Shown: positions 1 to 6,088 of the stretch, piece after piece
Position numbering within the stretch: the first letter of the stretch is position 1
Layout of the letters: the number at the start of each line of letters is the position of its first letter
The notes under the pieces: generated by a model
What the model was told of the DNA's origin: nothing
What the model saw: only the letters and a program-made list of their open reading frames with translations
The model's database searches: none
Position numbers and translations under genes: made by a program
NCBI GenBank assembly: GCA_007128555.1
Contig: SKXF01000157.1
Location: 1 to 10,762, forward strand
Source of the DNA: Clostridia bacterium
GTDB lineage: Bacteria > Bacillota_E > SLMV01 > PUMD01
Direction: 5' to 3'
DNA length: 10,762 nt

Positions 1-495
1 CGCTTGATCGACCACCAGGATGACTGGTCGAGTGTTGTGGCCCAGGCCCTTTCGAAGGCGGTGGAAGATCTCCGGCATCGCATGGGCTCCGACATGGAGG
101 AATGGAGGTGGGGGGCGCTCCATCGGACCCGCCCGATCCACACCCTGAGCCCTTCCTTTGAGGATCTGTCCGCCCTGCTGGATCCCCCGGGGGTGGACGT
201 CCACGGAGATGCCGACGTGGTGCACTCTGCCAGCTATATTCCCAACGGAACCGACTTCACGGTCAGTGGAACGTCCAATGCCCGGTACGTTTTCGATCTT
301 GCGGATTGGAGACGGAGCCGGTGGATCATTCCCCTGGGCTCCTCTGGACATCCCGGAAGTGACCACTACGCGGATCAACTCCCGTTGTGGCGAAACGTGC
401 AGACGGTGAACATGCTGTACGTCTGGGACGACATCCAGTCAGAGGCAGTTACCCGGCAGGTGCTTCGCCCAGGGAGGCAGGCAGACGAAAAGTGA
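1..495 (+). CDS. Penicillin acylase family protein, C-terminal part (5' end outside window)
   Basis: This is the C-terminal ~164 residues of a penicillin amidase (acylase) family Ntn-hydrolase. Such enzymes hydrolyse amide bonds of N-acyl compounds (beta-lactams, acyl-homoserine lactones, other acyl amides) and are usually exported and self-cleaved into alpha and beta chains. The family signature near the beta-chain end is clear: a strand containing FTVSGTSNARYVFDL, then PLGSSGHPGSDHYADQLPLW, matching the conserved 'GqSG.p.S.HY.DQ...W' block; MEEWRWGALHR upstream also fits. Full-length members are roughly 700-850 residues, so the nucleophile serine and most of the enzyme lie upstream of base 1. 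The reading frame is open from base 1, so the TTG at 4 is probably not a real start. The stop is at 493-495. Family assignment is firm; the substrate cannot be told from this piece. Confidence 0.9.
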   Translation, partial: RLIDHQDDWSSVVAQALSKAVEDLRHRMGSDMEEWRWGALHRTRPIHTLSPSFEDLSALLDPPGVDVHGDADVVHSASYIPNGTDFTVSGTSNARYVFDLADWRRSRWIIPLGSSGHPGSDHYADQLPLWRNVQTVNMLYVWDDIQSEAVTRQVLRPGRQADEK

Positions 496-664
496 TGTTT
501 CCGTGCTATCCCATGCTCACGGATTTGCCAGCATCGCGTGGTGCCCTTCCTCGAACGGGAAGGGGTGAAGAACAGCTGGGAAGGGTGGCAATACGGCAGA
601 CCGGAAGGATCTGGGCGAACCGGGGCGAAGGATTACGTAACGTGATAGCGAAGGAGGCGCCTAC

Positions 665-1504
665 ATGCATCGGATTCATCACAATCTACGGTGGTTCGTC
701 GTCCTGTTCGTGGTGTTGTCGCTGATGGTCGTCGCTGCCAGTTGCGGATCAAAACCCGAGGAGGATGCAGGCGAGCCGACAGCGCCTGCCGATCCAGGGC
801 AGGAGGAGGAAGAAGAGGAGGAGGAGGAAGAGGAACCGCCCCCACCTCCCCCGCCGGCGGTAGACGACGGCGTATTGGCCACCCAGTGGCGAAACCCGGA
901 TCACATCGGCTCGCTGATCCAGGATTTCTCCGAACTGGCCTGGACGTTGACCTTTGATGGGAAACCCCTCACGGCTCACTACACGTTGGAAGGTATCGAT
1001 ACCGTCCAGGGCACCGATTTCCTTCTCATTGTCATCGACGTGGACCTGTCTCAATGGGAGGCTGGCCCTGACTACATCATACGGATCTGGGTGGACGAGG
1101 ATACATGGACGACGGGACAGGCCGAGCTCGACGGGGAGATCGTTGACCCCATGGTGGCAGAGAGCATCACGGAGGGCGTGTTGGAAATGGCGCTTCTCCC
1201 CTTCTTTGCCATGGATGACCTGGCAGCAGATGCCGTGCTGGGTGTGCCCGGGGCCGGCCCCGTACCCGACGGGACAGAGTGGCGTCTCATGGACTCGACG
1301 ACCGAGAGGTTTGGGGACCTGCAGGCCACGGTGCACTGGCTCGAGGTCGACATCCGGCTCAGCGAGGACTGGGAAGCCACCCAGGAGTGGGGCATTGCCG
1401 ATTTCGGCGAGTTCCAGATGCTCGTCGAGTGGGTGGCGACCATCCGCGACGATGACGAGGCGTTCACGTTTCACATGAAGGTAGACAGGATCGTGCCTCG
1501 CTGA
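665..1504 (+). CDS. Putative secreted lipoprotein with Glu/Pro-rich linker
   Basis: Unrecognised 279-residue protein. The N-terminus is a lipoprotein signal: basic start (MHRIHHNLR), a hydrophobic stretch at about residues 10-25, then VVAASC with the candidate lipidated Cys27. After it comes a low-complexity linker: eleven Glu (residues 47-57) followed directly by seven Pro (58-64). The remaining ~215 residues look like a folded, acidic, Trp-rich extracellular domain with alternating beta-strand character; I recognise no family. The start is supported by an AAGGAGG at 651-657, 7 nt before the ATG. It follows the acylase-family gene by 170 bases, and any functional link is speculative. The signal peptide plus linker suggests a domain held away from the membrane surface. 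Its role is unknown. Confidence 0.82.
   Translation: MHRIHHNLRWFVVLFVVLSLMVVAASCGSKPEEDAGEPTAPADPGQEEEEEEEEEEEPPPPPPPAVDDGVLATQWRNPDHIGSLIQDFSELAWTLTFDGKPLTAHYTLEGIDTVQGTDFLLIVIDVDLSQWEAGPDYIIRIWVDEDTWTTGQAELDGEIVDPMVAESITEGVLEMALLPFFAMDDLAADAVLGVPGAGPVPDGTEWRLMDSTTERFGDLQATVHWLEVDIRLSEDWEATQEWGIADFGEFQMLVEWVATIRDDDEAFTFHMKVDRIVPR
803..856 (+). repeat. Poly-Glu/poly-Pro coding tract (E11-P7)
   Basis: Eleven consecutive Glu codons (803-835) are followed immediately by seven Pro codons (836-856) in the lipoprotein gene. GAG and GAA are mixed, and all four Pro codons occur, so this is not a simple trinucleotide slippage array. Purine-rich then pyrimidine-rich composition on the same strand gives a sharp local strand asymmetry. 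Confidence 0.9.
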
Positions 1505-1604
1505 TGGGGCTCTCCCTTTCATGGGGGTCCCTCTGCTCAACGCACATCAGCTGTTGGACACCTGGAAGGGATGCAGGCGGACATGAATGCGAGGTGGAGG
1601 GACC

Positions 1605-1856
1605 GTGGCAACCTTTACGGGTGACGTTCACCCGGTCGGAAGGAGCCTGCACGAGGCCGCCGTTGGTCTTCTGAGGGCCTCGGGACACATCGTGGAGGAG
1701 CCCTCCATCGCTACCGGTTTCTGCGTGACCATTGATGGGCACGAGATCACGCCCGATCGGTGGGACAGAATCATCGATTCCATGGAGTTGGACATCCTGG
1801 ATCATATCAGGGACATGCTGGGGCCAGAGATCTTCCTCCGGCACGACGAGGCGTGA
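1605..1856 (+). CDS. Small hypothetical protein (83 aa)
   Basis: Unrecognised small protein. I prefer the GTG at 1605 as start because a GGTGGAGGG purine-rich Shine-Dalgarno lies just upstream (about 1592-1600); an in-frame ATG at 1587 would add six residues but has a poorer binding site. The protein is acidic, with a middle segment (about residues 36-50) that may form a beta hairpin and a C-terminal half rich in Asp, Ile and Leu (WDRIIDSMELDILDHIRDML) that looks like an amphipathic helix. No signal peptide, membrane segment or metal-binding motif is visible. It sits 100 bases after the lipoprotein gene and converges on the desulforedoxin gene. The coding call rests on the ribosome binding site, a reasonable composition and lack of a better alternative in the interval. 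Confidence 0.55.
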   Translation: MATFTGDVHPVGRSLHEAAVGLLRASGHIVEEPSIATGFCVTIDGHEITPDRWDRIIDSMELDILDHIRDMLGPEIFLRHDEA

Positions 1857-1917
1857 TGCGGCTTCGCTGCGCCCCCGGGGGACGGGTTCTGTGCTCATCC
1901 TGACAGCTCCACCTCAT

Positions 1918-1958
1918 CGGTAGAGGGCCCGTGGGAGGTCCCTGCGGGCCCTCTACCG
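1918..1958. terminator. Perfect 14-bp hairpin between convergent genes, probable bidirectional terminator
   Basis: CGGTAGAGGGCCCG (1918-1931) is the exact reverse complement of CGGGCCCTCTACCG (1945-1958), with a 13-base loop. The hairpin lies 7 bases beyond the desulforedoxin stop on the minus strand and about 60 bases past the stop of the small plus-strand gene, the expected place for a shared terminator. Neither strand has a clean run of Ts directly after the stem, so it may not be a classical intrinsic terminator; it could also protect 3' ends of transcripts. Confidence 0.65.
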
Positions 1959-1965
1959 CGTCGAT

Positions 1966-2085
1966 CTATTTCTTCAGGTCCATCGGCTGGCCGCAACAGA
2001 CCAGGGTCCCGCCGCCGCCTTCACAGACCTTGACGACATTGCCGCACTTGGCGCATTCGTAGACTTCCCCTTTACTGGCTGGCAT
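1966..2085 (-). CDS. Desulforedoxin (stand-alone rubredoxin-like iron protein)
   Basis: A 39-residue protein matching desulforedoxin over its whole length. It reads [18 protein letters not shown], then a [17 protein letters not shown] segment and DLKK. The four iron ligands are Cys11, Cys14 (CxxC) and the adjacent pair Cys30-Cys31, the arrangement typical of Desulfovibrio gigas desulforedoxin, which binds one Fe per chain and forms a dimer. The same domain forms the N-terminus of desulfoferrodoxin (superoxide reductase), but here the stop and a hairpin follow at once, so no superoxide-reductase domain is attached. The start is fixed by an excellent AGGAGGTG ribosome binding site 5 nt upstream of the ATG. 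An additional Cys21, where the classical protein as I recall it has Leu, is unusual. Likely role: single-electron carrier in oxidative-stress or redox metabolism of an anaerobe; partner unknown. It lies 218 bases downstream of the MFS gene on the same strand. Confidence 0.93.
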   Translation of the reverse strand: MPASKGEVYECAKCGNVVKVCEGGGGTLVCCGQPMDLKK

Positions 2086-2219
2086 CGTCTCACCTCCTCA
2101 TCGTTTCTTCTTGAGTGTTGCGTGAACACACGAGACTCCGTGCTATGACCACTCGTTGGAAGGTACCGTCCGCACGTGGAATCCTTCTCGATTGCAGGCG
2201 ATTTTCCTTCTCGTTCTCT

Positions 2220-2250
2220 CCGGTGTTCCGTGTCCCTGGCTGAACACCGG
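2220..2250. terminator. Hairpin downstream of MFS gene (9-bp perfect stem)
   Basis: CCGGTGTTC (2220-2228) pairs exactly with GAACACCGG (2242-2250) around a 13-base loop. It lies about 55 bases beyond the minus-strand MFS stop. No T-run follows on either strand, so termination is only inferred from position; it might instead stabilise a shared transcript before the desulforedoxin gene. Confidence 0.45.
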
Positions 2251-2251
2251 T

Positions 2252-2295
2252 CAGCGGGTAGCCTGTCCCTTCCCGTTCAGCCCTGTAACCCGCTG
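2252..2295. repeat. Second inverted repeat in the MFS 3' region
   Basis: CAGCGGGT (2252-2259) is the reverse complement of ACCCGCTG (2288-2295), with a 28-base interior. It lies directly beside the 9-bp hairpin and starts 8 bases after the MFS stop on the minus strand. Together the two inverted repeats fill most of the early 3' untranslated region of the permease gene. Confidence 0.4.
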
Positions 2296-2303
2296 GGATC
2301 CCA

Positions 2304-3557
2304 TTACGCCGGGGGTTGCGGGGGCGACACCTTGAACTTGCTCTGGCCCCAGGCAAAGATCATGATCCCGTGCAGGACGAAAAAGCCGGAGATCACCAGG
2401 AAGGCGGTCTCCAGGGAGAACCGATCGTAGAGATTGCCGACCAGCGGACCGGCCAGGGCTCCGCCCATGGACATGACGCCGAAAACGAGGCCGAAGACGG
2501 TGCCTTCCTTCCCCCGGGGTGACACCTCGGAGGTGATCGCATTCAGGCAGGGGCGAGACAGGGAATGGAAGAAACCCGTGGCGAGCAGAAGCAGCGCCAG
2601 GGCGATCCCGCTCAGTGGGACGCCCACCAGGACCCCGATGAGTCCCGCGGTGCCCAGGGTGGCGATCAGCACGATATGGGAACGGTCCATGCGGTCACCG
2701 AGGGCGCCGCCTACCAGGGAGCCCCCCGCGCCTGCGAGCATGAGGATCGTCGAGAGTACCCCTGCCACCGCGGCCGATGAGCCGCGGGCATCCGCGAAGA
2801 AGGTCGGCAGCCAGGTCGCCAGCCCTCTGCCGAAGACGCCCGATAAAAAGGCTGCCGAGGCGATGATGTATACGGGGATCCACCGGGTGCTGAGACGCAG
2901 GCGCCCGGGGCCTGCCTGTGCATCCGCTGATGCGTGCCGCTCGGGTGGATCCGCCTCCTTACGTATCTCTTCCGGGTCGAGGTCCGGGTAGATCACCTGG
3001 AAAAGTACGACCAGGAGTGCCCCGGCCCCAACGATGGTGCCGAGGGCTGTTCGCCAGCCCAGCAGGGTCCCCAGGATCGCAGAAACAGAGTAGCCTGCTG
3101 CCGCGCCAAGGTTGCCCCCGATGTTGTGAAGGGCCATGCCCATGCCCATGCCGCCCGAATGCCGGGTTGCCCTCGCCACATCGGTGAAGCTGGCGGGGTG
3201 GAACGTGGAGTTGCCCATCCCGTACACGGCCTGGGCCAGCACGAAGGCAGGGATGGTGTGCGCCCTGGATAGAAGGAACAGACCGGACAGGGTGAGGCAG
3301 TAGCCCACGACCAGCAGCTGCTTGGGGGTGAAGCGGTCGGTCAGAAGCCCGGCGGGAAGTTGAAAGAGGCCCGATGCCACGGCTCCCGCGGCCACGATGA
3401 TCCCCAGCTGGGTTCCTGTGAGGCCCAGGTCGCTGCGGATGAAAATGAGCAGCGGTGGCAGGGATGTGGACACGATGTGCTGCAGTGCATGGGCGGCAAT
3501 GAGGATGTTTCGCGCCCTCAGGGCCTGGAGTTGAACGTCACTGCGAGTCGCTGTCAT
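2304..3557 (-). CDS. MFS family transporter
   Basis: A 417-residue major facilitator superfamily permease, a normal length for a 12-helix member. The loop between helices 2 and 3 carries the MFS signature at about residues 70-80 (GLLTDRFTPKQ). A second copy, GGALGDRMDRS, occurs in the other half, as expected from the internal duplication of the fold. The segment YGMGNSTFHPASF and the later Gly-rich MALHNIGGNLGAAAGY recall the fosmidomycin-resistance-like branch, though substrate cannot be inferred from that. A hydrophilic central loop (near DLDPEEIRKEADPPERHA) separates the halves. I chose the ATG at 3557, preceded by GAGGAG at good spacing; the frame stays open 39 codons further upstream, but that extension is not MFS-like. 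It is transcribed divergently from the hydantoinase-family gene, which suggests uptake or efflux of that enzyme's substrate or product. Confidence 0.92.
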   Translation of the reverse strand: MTATRSDVQLQALRARNILIAAHALQHIVSTSLPPLLIFIRSDLGLTGTQLGIIVAAGAVASGLFQLPAGLLTDRFTPKQLLVVGYCLTLSGLFLLSRAHTIPAFVLAQAVYGMGNSTFHPASFTDVARATRHSGGMGMGMALHNIGGNLGAAAGYSVSAILGTLLGWRTALGTIVGAGALLVVLFQVIYPDLDPEEIRKEADPPERHASADAQAGPGRLRLSTRWIPVYIIASAAFLSGVFGRGLATWLPTFFADARGSSAAVAGVLSTILMLAGAGGSLVGGALGDRMDRSHIVLIATLGTAGLIGVLVGVPLSGIALALLLLATGFFHSLSRPCLNAITSEVSPRGKEGTVFGLVFGVMSMGGALAGPLVGNLYDRFSLETAFLVISGFFVLHGIMIFAWGQSKFKVSPPQPPA

Positions 3558-3570
3558 GGCACTCTCCTCG

Positions 3571-3599
3571 TTGACAGAGCCAGCTTTAATCCATATGAA
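3571..3599 (+). promoter_or_regulatory. Candidate sigma-70-type promoter toward the hydantoinase gene (upstream)
   Basis: TTGACA at 3571-3576 and TATGAA at 3594-3599 are separated by 17 bases. The -35 box is a perfect match and the -10 box is moderate. It lies inside the leader of the divergent MFS gene, so transcription from it would run opposite to that gene and leave a long leader (over 200 bases) before the hydantoinase start. Confidence 0.4.
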
Positions 3600-3683
3600 C
3601 AATAGCAGTTTGGACGATCTTTGACCAGAGCGGACCTGCTGCTTGCTTGGCAGAGGGGGTGTCGGATCCGTCATGGCTCACGA

Positions 3684-3712
3684 TTGAGTGCTTCCGTGAA
3701 CTGGGTTATGCT
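3684..3712 (+). promoter_or_regulatory. Candidate sigma-70-type promoter toward the hydantoinase gene (proximal)
   Basis: TTGAGT at 3684-3689 and TATGCT at 3707-3712 have a 17-base spacer. Each box matches four of six consensus positions. The predicted transcript would start near 3719, before all candidate hydantoinase starts. Judged only by consensus and position. Confidence 0.35.
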
Positions 3713-3828
3713 GAAAATGGTAGCAGGACCCGGTCATGACTCCCGCTGACATCGCATCAACCGGGGGCCTGGATGGACGGCGCTGGCCCTGGTCGGTTCC
3801 AGGTATGTCCTTCGAAGGGGATGAGAAC

Positions 3829-5220
3829 GTGCTCGACCTACTGATTCAACGAGGACAGGTGATCCTTGAGACGGGTGAGAGCCGGGTTGACATTGGCGTC
3901 AAGGATGGGAAGATCGTCCAGCTGGGCAGATCAGAGTACATGGCTGACGCAACGAGCGTCATCGATGCCGGGGACATGCTGGTGCTGCCGGGGATGATCG
4001 ACCCCCATACCCACTTCTCCTTACCGCTCATGGGAACGACGACCGGGTTGAGTTTCCAATCCGGTACCCGGGCAGCATGCATGGGAGGGACCACGACGGT
4101 CATCGACTTCGCCATTCAACCCCCGGGGACCCTCCTGGGTGACACCCTGGCGGAACGGCGCCAGCAGGCCGATGGGAAGGTGGCCATCGATTATGCCCTG
4201 CACCTGGTCGTAACCGATGCGACGCGCCCCGTCCTCTCCGAGCTCCGTGACGTTGTGGCGGACGGTGTCCCATCGCTCATGATGAATCTCAAGCGCGGGA
4301 CGATGAACGACGATGTCTTTGTCGCGGCGATCCTGGAGCAAATCAGGGATCGCGCCCTGTGGACGACCCACGCCGTGGACTCCCCGATTTCTGATCACCT
4401 GGTAAAAGAAGCGGTCAGGCGGGGCCATACCGAACCCATTTACCACGCCCTGACCAAGCCCCCGCTGGTGGAGGCCGAGGCATTGAACCGAGCCCTGTTC
4501 ATGACGGAGCACACAGGAGCTGCTCTTTACGACTTCCACATGTCCATCGCCGAGGGTGTCGAGCGGATCGGCCGGGCGCGGGACCGTGGGCGCCCGGTCT
4601 ATGCCGAGACGTGTACCCATTACCTGGCGCTCACCGAGGATGCGTTGAAAAGAGAAGATGGGATCAACTTCATCTGCAGTCCCCCCCTGCGATCGCGCGA
4701 ACACGTGGATGCGCTTTGGAACGGGCTCAGGGATGGGGTCATTTCCACCCTGGGTTCCGATGAATGCACATTCACCCACGACCAGAAGCTCATGGGGAAG
4801 GGTTCCTTCGCCGACGTACCCAATGGTCTATGCGGGATGGAGTTCCGTCTCCCGATCATGTACACCGAGGGCGTCCTGAAGGGACGGATCTCCCTGTCAC
4901 GAATGGTCGAGGTCCTGAGCACCAATGCGGCGCGGATCTTCGGGCTGTATCCGCGGAAGGGTGTCATAGCGGTCGGCTCCGATGCAGACCTGGTGTTGTT
5001 CGATCCCCGCAAAGAGGCAACCCTCTCTGTCGAGGATTCCGCCACCGGGTGCGACTGGCACCCGTACGAGGGCATGGTCGCCAGGGGCTGGCCCATCAAC
5101 ACGACGATTGCCAGGGGCAGGGTCTCCTGTGTCGATGGGACGTTCCGGGGTGACGCCGGTCACGGCTCCTTCCTGAAGAGGCGCATTGCACAGGACGTGT
5201 TGGAAGGTCCGGTGGTGTAG
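3829..5220 (+). CDS. Hydantoinase/dihydropyrimidinase-family amidohydrolase
   Basis: A cyclic amidohydrolase of the D-hydantoinase/dihydropyrimidinase family, which opens ring amides (hydantoins, dihydropyrimidines or related cyclic ureides) with a two-metal centre in a TIM barrel. With the GTG at 3829 as start it has 463 residues, the usual length. The metal ligands can be placed: His60 and His62 (DPHTHFSLP), Lys155 (MNLKRG, the candidate carboxylated lysine), His181 (TTHAVD), His237 (DFHMS) and Asp311 (GSDECTF). Other landmarks are YHALTKPPLVEAEA and LSTNAARIFGLYPRKG near the C-terminus. The GTG sits just before the first beta strand (LLIQRGQVI) with GAAGGGG about 8 nt upstream. In-frame ATGs at 3805 and 3736 would add 8 or 31 atypical residues. 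The lysine loop is two residues shorter than usual, HAENGD is HAVDSP, and TDHCPF is SDECTF, so this is a divergent member; substrate unknown. Confidence 0.9.
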   Translation: MLDLLIQRGQVILETGESRVDIGVKDGKIVQLGRSEYMADATSVIDAGDMLVLPGMIDPHTHFSLPLMGTTTGLSFQSGTRAACMGGTTTVIDFAIQPPGTLLGDTLAERRQQADGKVAIDYALHLVVTDATRPVLSELRDVVADGVPSLMMNLKRGTMNDDVFVAAILEQIRDRALWTTHAVDSPISDHLVKEAVRRGHTEPIYHALTKPPLVEAEALNRALFMTEHTGAALYDFHMSIAEGVERIGRARDRGRPVYAETCTHYLALTEDALKREDGINFICSPPLRSREHVDALWNGLRDGVISTLGSDECTFTHDQKLMGKGSFADVPNGLCGMEFRLPIMYTEGVLKGRISLSRMVEVLSTNAARIFGLYPRKGVIAVGSDADLVLFDPRKEATLSVEDSATGCDWHPYEGMVARGWPINTTIARGRVSCVDGTFRGDAGHGSFLKRRIAQDVLEGPVV

Positions 5221-5295
5221 ATCCCCACGTGCAGGACGGGAGCACGGAAAACGCCTCGATGCCCGACGTGCAACTGCTCCATGACCTTTGCCACG

Positions 5296-5313
5296 GGACG
5301 GCCTGATCCGTCC
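5296..5313. terminator. Weak hairpin between convergent genes
   Basis: GGACGG (5296-5301) pairs with CCGTCC (5308-5313) around a six-base loop. It lies 75 bases after the hydantoinase stop and before the 3' end of the convergent minus-strand gene. The stem is short and there is no T-run, so its role as a terminator is only inferred from position. Confidence 0.3.
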
Positions 5314-5428
5314 GATTCCTGGCAGTGGACCCGGCAAAGGGGATCCTCTGCCCGCCAGGGACGCCGTTTGCGGTCTCCTCCCTTCCCGAAGCGGTACCTG
5401 CCCAGGAGCGATCACGCAGGTCGCGGTC

Positions 5429-5761
5429 TCACAGGGCCTCGCGGAAGGTCCCGGTGCGAAGCTCGTAGACGAACTTGCGGCCGCTGGCCGTGGTGACGTA
5501 GAGCCGGGGGTGGGCAACGCCCGTTGCGCTCCAGTCGACCGAGAAGTCCTCGGTGATGAAAAAGGGTGGATTCCTGAGGTGATACTCTACGAGGCAGAGC
5601 CCGAGGGCCCGGCGCTGCTCTTCGGGTGATGCACGGGTGTTGATGCAGATCCGCCATGATGTCCCCACGGGAACAAGGCGGCCGGTCTCGTTCATGAAGC
5701 GGGAGCGCTCAAGGGTGATCCCCTGTCGTGCTGCCAGGTACGCGAAGGAATGAAGTCCCAC
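5429..5761 (-). CDS. Hypothetical protein resembling an ImmA/IrrE metallopeptidase core with lost HExxH
   Basis: A 110-residue protein with no certain family. The GTG start at 5761 is well supported: AAAGGAGG lies 5 nt upstream, while the more distal in-frame ATG at 5836 would make the ribosome binding site part of the coding region. The segment CINTRASPEEQRRALGLCLVEYHL (residues 39-62, shown in part) follows the pattern of the ImmA/IrrE active-site region, where a strand ending in IN is followed by a 'SPERQRFTLAHELGHYLL'-type helix. If aligned that way, the zinc-binding HExxH would be Leu55-Cys56-Leu57-Val58-Glu59, so every catalytic residue is missing. A C-terminal pair of strands (LYVTTASGRKFVYEL) ends the protein. 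It converges on the hydantoinase gene and has no helix-turn-helix partner nearby. The fold similarity is a pattern match by eye and could be coincidental. Confidence 0.7.
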   Translation of the reverse strand: MGLHSFAYLAARQGITLERSRFMNETGRLVPVGTSWRICINTRASPEEQRRALGLCLVEYHLRNPPFFITEDFSVDWSATGVAHPRLYVTTASGRKFVYELRTGTFREAL

Positions 5762-5766
5762 GATGT

Positions 5767-5774
5767 CCTCCTTT
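5767..5774 (-). promoter_or_regulatory. Shine-Dalgarno site deciding the GTG start at 5761
   Basis: On the minus strand this reads AAAGGAGG, a near-perfect anti-16S match, with 5 nt before the GTG. It excludes the longer open frame starting at 5836 as the main product. Confidence 0.8.
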
Positions 5775-6068
5775 CCTGCTGCTTGGTTCTGAGCACGGTC
5801 TGGCGATCCACCTCCCAGGCGGACGGCGGTGGCCATGGCAATGGGCGCCAGTTATCGCATCGGGTTTCAGGGGGTGCGTGAGCTGCTGCGAGGTAGAGAG
5901 ATCGTATCATGCTGCCATTGCTTCCATATTCGCCATGGCAGAAGGGTTTCCTCCCGCTGTGTCCAGTGATCTCCAGCATGTTCGGAAGGTCGATCTGCAG
6001 CATTCAGCTCCTGCTGCCGCCTGCTGGCCAGGCCGGGCATTATGTACCACGCATTCCCCCGGCTGGGC

Positions 6069-6074
6069 TATAAT
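6069..6074 (+). promoter_or_regulatory. TATAAT -10 box just upstream of the GrpB-family gene
   Basis: A perfect TATAAT occurs at 6069-6074. No good -35 box stands 16-18 bases upstream and there is no extended -10 TG at the right position. Transcription would be expected to begin about 6081, only 2 bases before a GTG at 6083 and 8 before the GTG at 6089, so the mRNA would have almost no leader. Confidence 0.45.
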
Positions 6075-6088
6075 GTTCAGGGGTGATC

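Larger units (their letters stand above)
5762..6088. other. 327-base divergent intergenic region
   Basis: No gene can be supported here on either strand, and I see no tRNA-like fold. It separates the minus-strand gene ending its leader at 5761 from the plus-strand GrpB-family gene. It holds the Shine-Dalgarno of the former, an inverted repeat CTGCCAT/ATGGCAG (5912-5918 and 5935-5941, 16-base loop) and a perfect TATAAT box at 6069-6074. The inverted repeat could be an operator or chance. Confidence 0.6.

Noticed and set aside
633..640. TTACGTAA palindrome before the lipoprotein gene
   Set aside because: An eight-base palindrome alone is too short to call an operator, and no half-sites extend it.
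749..1540. 263-codon open frame on the minus strand across the lipoprotein gene
   Set aside because: The plus-strand frame has a lipoprotein signal and a good ribosome binding site. The minus frame has a poly-Leu/Phe tail that merely mirrors the Glu tract.
4021..4779. 252-codon open frame on the minus strand within the hydantoinase gene
   Set aside because: It is antisense to a well-supported enzyme and has no recognisable domain.
5288..5629. 113-codon plus-strand frame overlapping the ImmA-like gene
   Set aside because: There is no ribosome binding site, and the opposite strand has an excellent one; composition is shadow-like.
5429..5761. Toxin-antitoxin or phage immunity module
   Set aside because: The ImmA-like protein lacks the catalytic motif, and there is no repressor, toxin or phage gene nearby, so no such system can be claimed.
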